From: Ignavibacteriota bacterium
Lineage (GTDB): Bacteria > Bacteroidota > Ignavibacteria > Kapaibacteriales > UBA2268
DNA: 44,653 nt
NCBI GenBank assembly: GCA_024636855.1
Contig: JAGXGG010000034.1
Location: forward strand, 1-44,653
Reading direction: 5' to 3'
Under the pieces are notes generated by a model. That model was not told the origin of the DNA. It did no database searches and saw only the letters and a program-made list of their open reading frames with translations. The translations under genes were made by a program, and so were the position numbers. The number at the start of each line of letters is the position of its first letter. Positions within the stretch are counted from its first letter, which is position 1. Shown here piece by piece: positions 14,482 through 24,251 of the stretch.

Positions 14482-17400
14482 TCGCGTTTTATTAATTTAA
14501 TTTCTTTGCTATCGTAATTATCATTGCTGTTTGCTTTCATTTTATTGAAATCCAAAATATAAAGTTGTTCTATAATACTAATTGCATTATCTAACAGGGA
14601 ATTGATTTTAGCATCAACTGTGCCATTCACCTTATTTAATTCTAATATATCTTGGTAGCCAAGTAAACTTTTAGAATCAGATTTATATCTAAAAGAATCA
14701 TAAATTAATCCTTCTGGTTCTACTTCTAAACCATATCCATTTTTGAATATATTCTGCATTATTCTTGCATAAATTGCTAACTGCAAGCCATCTCTTTCAG
14801 ACTCACTTGTCTTATAATCAATAATTTTAAAAGATTTAAAATCCTTTGAAATATCTATTCTATCAATTTTACCTTTGAAAAAAGGATTAACACCAATAGT
14901 ATCTAGTTTTTCTTTTTTAAATGAGAATTCTAATGCAACTATATAGTATTCGTCACTAATATGTCTATCAATTATGTTCTCGAACCATTTTATCATTATC
15001 CCATCATATTGATCGTCCCCTAAAAGTAGTAATTGGTCAAGGTTGAAAAATTGATGTTGTGATTTATATAAACTTAATTTTTCTTTTACAATAGTTTTAA
15101 ATAGCTTAATAATCCCAATTTTATCTGATTGTTTTAATTCCACTAAATCTATATTAGGGTATTCTTTTTCCTCTTTAGGTTTAATACTACCTATTATACA
15201 ATCTGAATTAGACTTGTATAAAGTGAAAGTATCTTCAATAGATTTGTGAATCAAATTCCCTAATTCTAATCTAGAAAGATAAATTTCGATATTTTCAGGA
15301 ATTTCTAGATTTACTGTATTTGAATAAAAAAAATTATAAGTATAGTTTTTGAAGCTTTCTATCCTAGATACAGAGAATTCCTCTTGATTGATCTGATCTG
15401 CTATCATTCCAACTTCTAATCCTGAATCTACTTCCAAATCAACTCGTTTACTATATTCATCCATTCGAACTTTTATAATTTCTGATGGAGATTCTAATCC
15501 AGCTAAAATCAATTCTCTTTTATTTATAATAGCTTGTTGCCAGACTAAATTTGAATCTTCATTGTATTTACCAATACCTTCAATTTTCTCCAATGGGGTT
15601 ATAAATTGGCTAACTAGCTTTGCTTCATCATTATCGTCTAAATGAGAAAAAATGTAGAAACGAGCATCATTATTCATAAACTCATGAAATTGTGCATATT
15701 CTTGGTAAAAGTGTCTACGCTCCGAATCTTGGATTATCTTCCCAACTAATTTATCTGTTTTAAATGGAATTGGCATCATCCCTTCTATAGCACCAGCCAT
15801 TATACGAACCTTATAGTTAATCCCTCTAGTCTGTTCTATAGAAGTTACGGCAACTCCGTATCCCTTCTTTTCTCTGATTTGGTATCTAGTTATTGATACA
15901 ATACCTTTAAGTTTGTTTACTAGTTCTTCAAGAGAGTATTTTCTTTGTGGATCAAAATCAAGTTCTAATTGATTTAGCTTATTCAATAATTCGAAAAATT
16001 TGAATAAGGCACGAGCATCCTTTTCTACTCTTTCAGTATAAAATACTTTATCATTGAAAGTTAAATCAGCTACATTTATCCAATCAGTTAGTTCTAATAT
16101 TTTATTCTTAATTGAGAAGGAATGAACTAGATTATTAATTAATATGATAAACTCTTCAATTTTATATTGTTTTGAAATATCAATACTTTTAAATTTTTGC
16201 TCAAGAAGTTTGAATTTTTGAGATACTTCTTCTAGCTCTTTCACTTGCTTATTATACTTTCTGATTCGGTAATGATTATCACTATCCTCTTTTATCGCTC
16301 TTCTTACACTAGCTAATCTAGAAGTTAACTGTGTTAAGAAATTAGTAATTCCCATACCTGGTATTCCACCAATCAGTTTGTATTTTTTCGCTAAATGAAG
16401 CATCTCCTTTGAATTATCAATACTAACATCTAGATAAGCAGAATTAAAGACTTCTTGCAATGAGCTCAATTTATAATCAGTTAAAGGGGATTCTAGTAAG
16501 TGAAATATTCCTATTATTACAGGTGATTTTGATAATTCATATCTATCAGTAATATTAGTAGGAATTTGATTGTCTGCGAAAAACTCTCTAAGAAGTAGTG
16601 AATATGCTCCAACGTCTCTAGATACAACACATATATCAGATGGCTTTAGTCCTAATTCTTTATTAAGCAATAAGTATTTTACTAATTTGGTAATTCCATA
16701 AGATTCTTCTCTTATTGAACTATATTTATATAATTCAATATTCGTTTCATTATTTGAGACTACCATTTTTGTTGACTCATCGAATCCTAAATCAGTTTCA
16801 AGCAATTTCGTTTCAATTTTTTGTTTACTATTTGAATAGGGTATAAATCCAATCTCTAATAGATCATTATAGAAAAAATTATCATTTCCAATAAATGGTC
16901 CTTTTTCTAATGAAAAATTTGAGTTAATGATGATTTCATTATTAGATAACGAAAGCACCTCTAAAAACTCAATGTCTGGTTTTCTAAAATTAATGAAATT
17001 ATTAAAAAGCAGTTTCTTATTAGTAAAAGACTCACTGTCTTTAAGTATAATAGTCAATAATTCTGTAGCTAAAGGATAGTCATACAGATCTAATTTACTT
17101 AACAAATACTCATAATTCTTCATAATATCATAGATATCATTCAATCTATCATTATCATGTTTACCTTTGTCAATATTGTCTAGTAAGTCTTCCCTTATAT
17201 TCGATGCTCTTATGCCGTCTTCTCTTAATCCTCTGATTATAGAGCAAATTTGATTGATATAATTGTAATTATATTTAAGAGATAATTTAAGTGTATTACT
17301 GCTTTCGATTGATTTAACTATTAACTCATTTTCCACTAATTCATCAATAATTTCTTTTTTCAGAAGATTTTTAGATAAATGATTAATGAATTTTCGAAAT

Positions 17401-17582
17401 GAGAATATATCAGTTAAATGGAATGCTTTACCTGTTTCTTTTAATAGGGCTACATTCCATTTTTGTGAGAGTTTCTCTGTTGATGTAATAAGTATTAAAT
17501 CATCATTTTCAATCTTAGATTTAATGAATTGCTGTGGACTTATTATTGTATTATCAGATATATTTGAATTAGCAAATATCAT
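14478..17582 (-). CDS. AddB/RecB-like PD-(D/E)XK nuclease with inactive helicase fold
   Basis: 1034 residues. The N-terminus lacks a Walker A motif. The mid-protein segment TSIEQTRGINYKVRIMAGAI then EGMMP corresponds to a UvrD-type C-terminal helicase motif as kept in AddB-like proteins. The C-terminal nuclease domain shows GKIDRID (Asp907) and IIDYKT (Asp922, Lys924) followed by GLQLAIYAR, the Q-x-x-x-Y helix of RecB-family nucleases. The four iron-sulfur cysteines of classical AddB are not apparent. No AddA helicase is adjacent; the gene follows dprA and a polyprenyl synthase by one-base stop/start overlaps. The likely role is DNA end processing in recombination repair, with a helicase partner encoded elsewhere. 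Confidence 0.8.
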   Translation of the reverse strand: MIFANSNISDNTIISPQQFIKSKIENDDLILITSTEKLSQKWNVALLKETGKAFHLTDIFSFRKFINHLSKNLLKKEIIDELVENELIVKSIESSNTLKLSLKYNYNYINQICSIIRGLREDGIRASNIREDLLDNIDKGKHDNDRLNDIYDIMKNYEYLLSKLDLYDYPLATELLTIILKDSESFTNKKLLFNNFINFRKPDIEFLEVLSLSNNEIIINSNFSLEKGPFIGNDNFFYNDLLEIGFIPYSNSKQKIETKLLETDLGFDESTKMVVSNNETNIELYKYSSIREESYGITKLVKYLLLNKELGLKPSDICVVSRDVGAYSLLLREFFADNQIPTNITDRYELSKSPVIIGIFHLLESPLTDYKLSSLQEVFNSAYLDVSIDNSKEMLHLAKKYKLIGGIPGMGITNFLTQLTSRLASVRRAIKEDSDNHYRIRKYNKQVKELEEVSQKFKLLEQKFKSIDISKQYKIEEFIILINNLVHSFSIKNKILELTDWINVADLTFNDKVFYTERVEKDARALFKFFELLNKLNQLELDFDPQRKYSLEELVNKLKGIVSITRYQIREKKGYGVAVTSIEQTRGINYKVRIMAGAIEGMMPIPFKTDKLVGKIIQDSERRHFYQEYAQFHEFMNNDARFYIFSHLDDNDEAKLVSQFITPLEKIEGIGKYNEDSNLVWQQAIINKRELILAGLESPSEIIKVRMDEYSKRVDLEVDSGLEVGMIADQINQEEFSVSRIESFKNYTYNFFYSNTVNLEIPENIEIYLSRLELGNLIHKSIEDTFTLYKSNSDCIIGSIKPKEEKEYPNIDLVELKQSDKIGIIKLFKTIVKEKLSLYKSQHQFFNLDQLLLLGDDQYDGIMIKWFENIIDRHISDEYYIVALEFSFKKEKLDTIGVNPFFKGKIDRIDISKDFKSFKIIDYKTSESERDGLQLAIYARIMQNIFKNGYGLEVEPEGLIYDSFRYKSDSKSLLGYQDILELNKVNGTVDAKINSLLDNAISIIEQLYILDFNKMKANSNDNYDSKEIKLIKRD

Positions 17583-18568
17583 TAAACAGCTCTAGTTTTA
17601 TACTCATTTAATAATTCGATAAGTATGTCGGAATATTCATTATCTCGTATTTCTTTTATTAACTTGAAAACAAACTCAAATTTTTCATCAACTAAATTCC
17701 TAACATCTTCAATTATATTAAGTTCTTCAAACATTGCCTTCATAATTGGAACTTCTTTTTCATCAAGACCAGAATTCTTGAAGAATTTGTCAAGTAATTC
17801 TAAATGTTCTATTTTTTTTGCATTCTCTTTTGCTTTGATAATAAGGTATGTCTTTTTACCTTCTATTATATCTTGGCCCGTTTTTTTCCCAAATTCTTTT
17901 TGTTTTCCTATTATATCTAACAAATCGTCTTGTAATTGAAATGCCTTACCTAATTCATTACCTACTAAAGCTAATTTTTCTAATTCTTCATCAGTAGCGT
18001 TGCCAGCAATACCACCTATTACAAAACTTACCTTGATCAAAGAACCAGTTTTTCTTTCTATCATCATCTCATATTCTTCTAAAGAAATATCAGTTCTAGT
18101 TTCAAACTCTAGGTCGTATCCTTGACCGTCGCAAACTTCCACAAGTCCAGAGTTAAACACGCTCATTGCTTTCATACCCTGTGTTGGTTCTAATCCAATT
18201 TTCAAACTTTTGCATGAAAGTCCTAATATCAGATCTCCCAGTAATATAGCAGTTGTATCATCCCATTTCTGGTAGATTGTTTCTTTACCTCTTCTAAGTG
18301 GAGACTTATCCATTATATCATCATGTACGAGTGTAAAGTTATGAAGCAATTCAATAGCAGTACCTTGGTTTACTGCTAATAAATAGTCAGAAGTAAACAT
18401 AGCACAACTGAGAGTAGTCATCAATGGTCTGAATCGCTTACCACCATTACTAACTAGATATTTATATGATTCTTTAAGTCTAGTTGTATTTATTTCTTTT
18501 TCAATTTCCATCAACTTAGAGTTGACTTCATTTATTATATTTTCTGTTATTTGAATTTTTGTTCTCAT
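17582..18568 (-). CDS. Polyprenyl (trans-isoprenyl) diphosphate synthase
   Basis: 328 residues of the all-helical prenyl synthase family. The first Asp-rich motif is DDIMD at 83-87, followed by LRRGKETIY, and the second is DDLLD at 214-218 within FQLQDDLLDIIGK. GGKRFRPLM lies at 42-50. It condenses isopentenyl diphosphate onto an allylic primer. Phe78 sits five residues before the first motif, where long-chain enzymes such as octaprenyl synthase have a small residue, so a short product (C15-C20) is favoured; this is an inference. It overlaps dprA upstream and the nuclease gene downstream by one base each. Confidence 0.9.
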   Translation of the reverse strand: MRTKIQITENIINEVNSKLMEIEKEINTTRLKESYKYLVSNGGKRFRPLMTTLSCAMFTSDYLLAVNQGTAIELLHNFTLVHDDIMDKSPLRRGKETIYQKWDDTTAILLGDLILGLSCKSLKIGLEPTQGMKAMSVFNSGLVEVCDGQGYDLEFETRTDISLEEYEMMIERKTGSLIKVSFVIGGIAGNATDEELEKLALVGNELGKAFQLQDDLLDIIGKQKEFGKKTGQDIIEGKKTYLIIKAKENAKKIEHLELLDKFFKNSGLDEKEVPIMKAMFEELNIIEDVRNLVDEKFEFVFKLIKEIRDNEYSDILIELLNEYKTRAV

Positions 18569-19653
18569 TAATCAATATTCCTGATAAATAAATTTCCAGG
18601 TAATTGTCTTACCATGGAATTGAATTCTAAAGTTAATAAATTTACTTGTACATTCATAATTGGCATATCTACACCATTTGCTATCTCATCTATATGTTTC
18701 GGTGAAAATGATAGAAATCCAAATATTTTTTCTTCTTCTGTATTATTGAAAACTAAATTATTTTTCTTGATATTGTTGGTAACATTCAAAAATCCAATAT
18801 GCTTTAGTATTTGATCAACACTTAATGCAGGTATAGCCATATCTTTCTCAATCAGACTATTAGTACCTTTACTTTTCGACTCGAATATACTTCCAGGAAC
18901 AGCGAATAAATCTCTATTCTGCTCTACAGCAAATTTGGCAGTCCAAAGGGATCCTCCTTTTGCATCACTTTCTATTACAATCGTTGCTTTCGAAATACCA
19001 CTTATAATTCGATTTCTGCTAATAAAATAAGGGGGGAGAGCATTCACCCCAAATGGATATGAACTAATAATACAACCTTCATTATCAACTATCTTTCTTG
19101 CTAATTTCTTAGATCTATCAGTACTTATTTTATCTATTCCAGATGCAATTACGGCATAAGTAGTTCCTTTACTTTGTAAAGTAATATCGTGAGCATATGA
19201 ATCTATTCCATAAGCTAATCCACTTGTAATTATTACTCTGTTTTCGACTAATTGATTAACAAACTTTTCTACAACAAGTCTTCCATAGTTAGTTGCCTTC
19301 CTAGTCCCTACTATTGATACACTTACATTCTCTGCGTCGTATAGTTTACCCTTACAGTAAAGAACTGGTGGAGGATTCTCAATGTTTTTAAGTAAAGTTG
19401 GATAATTATTATCTTGTATAGTTATAATTTCAGTTTCATTTTTAACAGCTAGTTCTAGTTGCTGTTCTGCTTTATCTAAATATTCATTATTCGAATCAAA
19501 AAGGGATACTTTGTCAAACTTCTCTTTGAATGTTTTTCCCAACTTTGAACTTACAATATGTTTGATAGATTCAAAATTTTCTAGATAGAAAAGTAATTCT
19601 CTATTACTAATTTCTTTCGTTAAACTTAATGCTATTATTTCCTTCTTATTCAT
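18568..19653 (-). CDS. dprA: DNA-processing protein DprA
   Basis: 361 residues. The Rossmann-like DprA core includes VSIVGTRKATNYGR near 113-126, TSGLAYGIDSYAH, SRNRIISGIS, and GGSLWTAKFAVEQNRDLFAV followed by PGS. The C-terminal residues from about 305 resemble the DprA winged helix. DprA loads RecA onto incoming single-stranded DNA during natural transformation. It heads an operon with a prenyl synthase and a recombination nuclease. No other competence gene is in the window. Confidence 0.92.
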   Translation of the reverse strand: MNKKEIIALSLTKEISNRELLFYLENFESIKHIVSSKLGKTFKEKFDKVSLFDSNNEYLDKAEQQLELAVKNETEIITIQDNNYPTLLKNIENPPPVLYCKGKLYDAENVSVSIVGTRKATNYGRLVVEKFVNQLVENRVIITSGLAYGIDSYAHDITLQSKGTTYAVIASGIDKISTDRSKKLARKIVDNEGCIISSYPFGVNALPPYFISRNRIISGISKATIVIESDAKGGSLWTAKFAVEQNRDLFAVPGSIFESKSKGTNSLIEKDMAIPALSVDQILKHIGFLNVTNNIKKNNLVFNNTEEEKIFGFLSFSPKHIDEIANGVDMPIMNVQVNLLTLEFNSMVRQLPGNLFIRNID

Positions 19654-19772
19654 TTGATAAATTAACTATAAAATGAAAAAAATACTAAGGTGTGAATAAA
19701 TAGAATATAAATAATTCAATTATTTCTCTAATTTCAGATTAGAATCTTTCAAATAAACAGAACATCAATTGA

Positions 19773-20468
19773 ATGTTAACTAAATTTCAAAAATACTTAT
19801 CTGAAATCGTATATGGTGGTATTGATGGTAGTGTTACTACGTTTGCAGTAGTAGCTGGTGCTGTAGGAGCAGATTTAGGATCATCTGTTATTTTAATTCT
19901 TGGTTTTGCTAATCTAGTTGCGGATGGATTTTCTATGGCCGTAGGAGCATATCTTTCATCAAAAGCTGCTCATGAAAAATTTCATAAGATAGAAAATTTA
20001 GTTGAAAAAGGTTTTGAAACACAGAGAAATTTGGATATAGAAAAAATAGAATATATTTATAAATCAAAAGGGCTTACTGGAGAATTATTGGATAGTTTAA
20101 CTGCAGAAACAATATCGAATAAGAAGCTATATATAGATTTCAATATGAAGGAGGTTAATGAAATGATGCACCCTGAACTCACGTCGTTTAATATTGGATT
20201 AGCTACATTTATATCTTTCTTTTTAGTGGGTTTAATTCCACTTTCTTTCTATGTTTATGAATTAATACTAGGAATAGAGTCCAATGGCAATTCTTTTATT
20301 GTTACTTGTGTATTAACTTCCTTAGCTTTTATATTAATTGGATACTTTAAGAGCTATATAACAGATAGAAATAAGATGAAGTCAATTCTAGAAACTGTTT
20401 TTTTAGGTGCAATTGCGGCAATACTATCATATTTTCTAGGAAGTTTCCTCGAAGGAATAATTACTTAG
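19773..20468 (+). CDS. VIT1/CCC1-family metal ion transporter
   Basis: 231 residues. IVYGGIDGSVTTFAVVAGAV at 12-31 and ANLVADGFSMAVGAYLSSKA at 46-65 are the family signature. These form the first two membrane spans; a charged helical metal-binding region follows at about 66-125 and three more spans at about 142-164, 175-193 and 205-228. Members export Fe2+ or Mn2+ from the cytoplasm. It stands alone on the plus strand, and its 3' end overlaps the convergent motB by 8 nt. Confidence 0.9.
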   Translation: MLTKFQKYLSEIVYGGIDGSVTTFAVVAGAVGADLGSSVILILGFANLVADGFSMAVGAYLSSKAAHEKFHKIENLVEKGFETQRNLDIEKIEYIYKSKGLTGELLDSLTAETISNKKLYIDFNMKEVNEMMHPELTSFNIGLATFISFFLVGLIPLSFYVYELILGIESNGNSFIVTCVLTSLAFILIGYFKSYITDRNKMKSILETVFLGAIAAILSYFLGSFLEGIIT

Positions 20469-21387
20469 TCGCTTCTTCTAAGCCTTCAATCATTCCTTTC
20501 TTTTGCTCTAAGAAATCTTTAGATTTGATATATTTTAGATAAATAGTTACTCTTCTATTCTCATTAGCAAATGGGTTATCTTTGTTTACTAATTCCTTGT
20601 CTGCATATCCAGCAACAACACTTATTTGACCATTCCAAAGTCCCTTAGATTCCATATATTTACGAGTAGAGTTCGCTCTGTCAGATGATAAATCCCAGTT
20701 ACTATAACCTTTGGAATTACCATATTTTCGGCTATCTGTATGTCCTTGAATTTCGACAGAATTTGGAAGTTTACCAATTTCTTTAGCTAAGAGGGCAATT
20801 ATTTTCTGCCCTTTGGGATTTATTTTAGAACTTCCAACTTCGAAAAATAGATTTTCATTGTTCTCAACTAATTCAATTTTGAGACCATCTTCAGTAAAAG
20901 TAAATTTTACGGATTCGGAGAAGTCAGATAAACCAGAAGTCGAATTAATCAAACCTTCTATGAATTCTTGTAATTCCTCAGCAGATGATTTCAGATTTTC
21001 AGCAGCTTCTATACTATCTCTAATAGCTTCATTCATTAGTTGCTTTAGAGATTGAGATTCACTATCTATATTGTTATCTTCAATGTTTCCACCTCCGTCT
21101 CCAACCATCTCTCCTAAAATACTTCCAGGTATTGGTTTGAGCCCTGACTCAGTGGCTACAGCTCTTTTCCCCGTAACAAAACTAAATGCTCCTGGATCAT
21201 CGAAATAAGCTTGAATCTGATCTTGAGTTTCTTCACTGGCTGAAAGAATCCATAAAACAATAAACAAAGCCATCATCGCAGTTACGAAATCAGCATATGC
21301 TACTTTCCAAGCACCACCATGATGTCCACCGGCAACTTTATTAATTTTCTTAATTATTATGGGTTGTTTTTCTTCTTCTTCAGCCAT
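20461..21387 (-). CDS. motB: Flagellar motor stator protein MotB
   Basis: 308 residues. One membrane span at about 29-50 contains the proton-carrying Asp33 (KVAYADFVTAMMALFIVLW). A linker/plug region follows, and an OmpA-type peptidoglycan-binding domain at about 170-295 (LFFEVGSSKINPKGQKI, EIQGHTDSRKYG, LSSDRANSTRKYM, NENRRVTI). MotB anchors the stator to the cell wall and conducts ions together with MotA. Its start abuts the motA stop. The linker is rather long and acidic. Confidence 0.93.
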   Translation of the reverse strand: MAEEEEKQPIIIKKINKVAGGHHGGAWKVAYADFVTAMMALFIVLWILSASEETQDQIQAYFDDPGAFSFVTGKRAVATESGLKPIPGSILGEMVGDGGGNIEDNNIDSESQSLKQLMNEAIRDSIEAAENLKSSAEELQEFIEGLINSTSGLSDFSESVKFTFTEDGLKIELVENNENLFFEVGSSKINPKGQKIIALLAKEIGKLPNSVEIQGHTDSRKYGNSKGYSNWDLSSDRANSTRKYMESKGLWNGQISVVAGYADKELVNKDNPFANENRRVTIYLKYIKSKDFLEQKKGMIEGLEEATK

Positions 21388-22235
21388 TATCTTTTCAATG
21401 CTCCTTCAGCTTCTTCAAAAGTAGGTCTCATTTGGGGTTCAATTACTCTTCTACCATATTCAATCGCCACTGTAGCAGGTAAACCTTTAGAAAAAGCCAA
21501 AAGTGAAACTTTGATACAACTCATATATGAACTTTCACTTTCTATCATTAAACCTATATTTCTTGCTAATGGCCCAGCGATACCATAAGATAATAGTACT
21601 CCTAAGAATGTACCAACTAGGGCAGCAGCTACGTGTGCACCTACAGTCTCAGCACCTTCACTAACTGAACCCATCGTTATAATTACACCAAGTACAGCAG
21701 CAACAATACCAATCGCGGGGAAGGCATCAGAGACTGTATTCAGGGCATGTGCGACTTCGTGTTCTTCTTTGTGTAATGCTTCTAAATCTATATCCATCAA
21801 CTCTTCCAAATCGTATGGTGGAATACCACCACTCAAAAGTACTTTTAATGTATCACACAGGAAGACCTCAGCGTGATGATTCGCTAAAAATGAAGGGTAC
21901 TTTGAAAAAATTGAACTACTTTTTGGCTCTTCAACGTGTTTCTCTAAAGCGATTAAGCCTTCTTTTTTGGCAAATTGAAATGTCTCATATAGTAATTGGA
22001 TTAAATCTAAAAATGCTTCTTTGCTTACGTCTGGACCTTTCATTGTTTTCATTACGCCTGCAAAAACACCCTTTACTATATGCATTGGGTTTGCTACAAG
22101 CATAGAACCTAATGCAACTCCACCAATGATAATAAACTCACTGGGCTGTATAAGAACTAATAGATTACCACCATGCATCATATAACCACCGAGCATGGAT
22201 GCCATAACTAGAACCAATCCAATAATTACAAACAT
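21387..22235 (-). CDS. motA: Flagellar motor stator protein MotA
   Basis: 282 residues with four membrane spans (about 2-20, 32-48, 171-189 and 201-221). Pro173 (FPAIGIVAAVLG) and Pro222 (AGPLARNIG) stand at the functionally important proline positions of the E. coli protein, and the cytoplasmic loop between spans 2 and 3 is charged and normal in length. It forms the stator with MotB. The ATG overlaps the stop of the TPR lipoprotein gene by one base. Confidence 0.94.
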   Translation of the reverse strand: MFVIIGLVLVMASMLGGYMMHGGNLLVLIQPSEFIIIGGVALGSMLVANPMHIVKGVFAGVMKTMKGPDVSKEAFLDLIQLLYETFQFAKKEGLIALEKHVEEPKSSSIFSKYPSFLANHHAEVFLCDTLKVLLSGGIPPYDLEELMDIDLEALHKEEHEVAHALNTVSDAFPAIGIVAAVLGVIITMGSVSEGAETVGAHVAAALVGTFLGVLLSYGIAGPLARNIGLMIESESSYMSCIKVSLLAFSKGLPATVAIEYGRRVIEPQMRPTFEEAEGALKR

Positions 22236-23860
22236 TATTTACCTGTTTTGATTTTTATTTTTTCTTCCAAATCGAATCTTCCTGATTCTAATTCTAACGC
22301 TTTCATATACATTTCTTTAGCTTTCTCTAATTCATTCGTTTCTATATATATATCACCTAAGTGTTCATATACTTCAGCGGATACATTACCTATTTCTATA
22401 GCTTTGAGAATATTTTTCTTAGCCTCTGTAATATCACCTAATTTGTACTTAATCCAACCATAAGTATCAAGAAATGCCGAATTATTTGGTGAATCTTTTA
22501 AAGTGTGTAAACTCATTTTTAACGCTTTATCTAGCTCTTTACCATATTTAGAAAGAGTATATGCATAATTATTAAGTAAATATGTATTATTGCTATCTAA
22601 ATTATAATGTAATTCATAGTAATAAAGAGCTGAATCAAGATTACCTTGGGCATCAAAGGTCTCACCAATCATAGTCAAGGTTACATAATTATTATAAGAA
22701 CTATCCTTAGCTAGTATTTTTTTATAATTCTCAAGTGTCTTATTATAATCCTTTTGCATGAAATAGTTCATTCCACTAAGAGTATAAAAATACAATTCTT
22801 GTTTCAAACTATCTGCATTCAAAGCTGAGAGTATTTCAAGTGAACGTTTATAATCCTTATCAAAATAATAAACCTCAGCTACACCTACTCTTAAATCGGA
22901 ATTCTCATCTACAATCTTTAGTAATCTATCAAAAAAAGTGTCTCTTTTTTGATAATTACCAAAATTAGAAGCCAGTAGACCCGAATAATACATTAATTCT
23001 GGGTTGAAAAGCAATGTTCCTTTTATTCTTGAAAGGAACTTATTTACTAATACTGTATCAACTATATTATTCTGCATAATAGAAGATGATAGAAGTATAT
23101 AATAAGTCTCCTGCTCTTGGCCGAAGTATAATGTATCAATTACATCCATGTAATTAATTGCTTCTTCGATCTGGTTGTTTTCTAGATAAATTTGGAATAT
23201 TTCTCTTGAAATTTGGGTGTTGAAAGGCTGTTTTTCTAATTCATCCTTTAGGTTTTCAACTAAACTTTCTACTCGACCTAATTTTTTGAAAAGAACTATT
23301 TTCCTTTCGTTTATCAGATTTTTGTAATTTGGTGAATTAATAGAATTGTAAATTTTAAGCGCTTCCTCAGGGTTTTCATTTTCTATTATTAGCGCTTTAG
23401 TTAATAGTCTATCAGTTGTTTCTTCTATATCTAAAGCTTGGCGGTTAGTAATTTTTGCTTTATCTATTTCACTTCTGTATAAAAATATTTCAGTTAATAA
23501 ATCATAAGCTTGGACAAATTCAGGGTTAAGTTTGGTCGCATTATACAAATGTTCTTTAGCAATATCAATTTTACGAATTTCTAAATATGATTTTGCAATT
23601 GCATATTTGATAGCTGCAGAGCTATCATATCTAAGAGCTTCTTGGAATTCTAGAATAGAGGCTGCATAATCTTTTTGTTGCTGTTTTAGGGTACCAGCAA
23701 TTAGATACGAACGTGCTTGACTCTCGAAATAGCTAGTATCAAATTTCGTGACATTATTCATATCACTTATAACTAATTGGTTATACTTTGCTTGATTCGA
23801 GTTAAATCCACTACTGCATGCGGATAAAGTTAAAATTAAGATTGATAATATTAGGCGCAT
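22235..23860 (-). CDS. TPR-repeat lipoprotein upstream of motAB
   Basis: 541 residues. The signal peptide ends in a lipobox with Cys15 (LTLSAC), so it should be a lipoprotein in the envelope. Most of the rest is tandem TPR repeats, for instance AASILEFQEALRYDSSAAIK near 64-83, LDSALYYYELHYNLDSNNTY in the middle and LEKAKEMYMKALELESGRFD near the end. The conserved G/A-Y-A pattern is regular, suggesting ten or more repeats and a superhelical protein-binding surface. It overlaps motA by one base, so it may support stator assembly, though generic TPR lipoproteins are common. Upstream lies the rpmB terminator, whose U-tract ends 18 nt before this ATG. Confidence 0.82.
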   Translation of the reverse strand: MRLILSILILTLSACSSGFNSNQAKYNQLVISDMNNVTKFDTSYFESQARSYLIAGTLKQQQKDYAASILEFQEALRYDSSAAIKYAIAKSYLEIRKIDIAKEHLYNATKLNPEFVQAYDLLTEIFLYRSEIDKAKITNRQALDIEETTDRLLTKALIIENENPEEALKIYNSINSPNYKNLINERKIVLFKKLGRVESLVENLKDELEKQPFNTQISREIFQIYLENNQIEEAINYMDVIDTLYFGQEQETYYILLSSSIMQNNIVDTVLVNKFLSRIKGTLLFNPELMYYSGLLASNFGNYQKRDTFFDRLLKIVDENSDLRVGVAEVYYFDKDYKRSLEILSALNADSLKQELYFYTLSGMNYFMQKDYNKTLENYKKILAKDSSYNNYVTLTMIGETFDAQGNLDSALYYYELHYNLDSNNTYLLNNYAYTLSKYGKELDKALKMSLHTLKDSPNNSAFLDTYGWIKYKLGDITEAKKNILKAIEIGNVSAEVYEHLGDIYIETNELEKAKEMYMKALELESGRFDLEEKIKIKTGK

Positions 23861-23878
23861 AAATCCTGAAAAAATAAT

Positions 23879-23905
23879 AAAAAAAAACCTCTCAAATTTG
23901 AGAGG
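23879..23905 (-). terminator. Intrinsic terminator after rpmB
   Basis: On the minus strand a self-complementary 18-nt element (CCTCTCAAATTTGAGAGG) is followed by nine T. It lies 7 nt after the rpmB stop codon and 18 nt before the start of the TPR lipoprotein gene. Confidence 0.88.
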
Positions 23906-23912
23906 CTTTAAA

Positions 23913-24137
23913 TTAAGAATTTTTTAGCTCTTTCATCATTGCATTGTAACCTTTTTTATCTAAAGTTTTCAATGCTTTTGCAGTAGCCTTTACAGTTACC
24001 CATTTATTTTCTTCAGGTATCCATATTCTTTTCTTTTGCAAGTTTGGCATAAATCTTCTTCTAGTCTTATTATGTGCGTGAGATACGTTGTTCCCACTCA
24101 TTGGCCCTTTGCCTGTTAGCTCACATATATTAGCCAT
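23913..24137 (-). CDS. rpmB: 50S ribosomal protein L28
   Basis: 74 residues, normal length. The start [20 protein letters not shown], then [14 protein letters not shown] and a C-terminal [15 protein letters not shown], is the L28 signature; only one cysteine is present near the N-terminus, so this is the zinc-free form. A strong Shine-Dalgarno-like AGGTGGG lies 3 nt before the ATG, and a TATATTTG promoter element lies 38 nt upstream. It is followed by a terminator, so it is probably a single-gene transcript. No rpmG neighbour is seen. Confidence 0.96.
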   Translation of the reverse strand: MANICELTGKGPMSGNNVSHAHNKTRRRFMPNLQKKRIWIPEENKWVTVKATAKALKTLDKKGYNAMMKELKNS

Positions 24138-24175
24138 TTTCCCACCTATTTTGAGTTTTGTTTTATCAAAGACTT

Positions 24176-24183
24176 CAAATATA
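24176..24183 (-). promoter_or_regulatory. Candidate -7 element (TATATTTG) for rpmB
   Basis: TATATTTG on the minus strand matches TAnnTTTG and is placed to give a leader of about 34 nt before rpmB. A clear -33 TTTG box is not seen at the expected distance. Confidence 0.4.
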
Positions 24184-24251
24184 TCAATAAAATTTATTTA
24201 ATACAATTAATTATAGTTGAGGGTCTTAGAATTTATCCTTAGTTTGAATTT

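Noticed and set aside
21749-22105. A 118-codon plus-strand frame inside motA
   Set aside because: motA is conserved throughout; the opposite frame has no start context and is a by-product of codon use.
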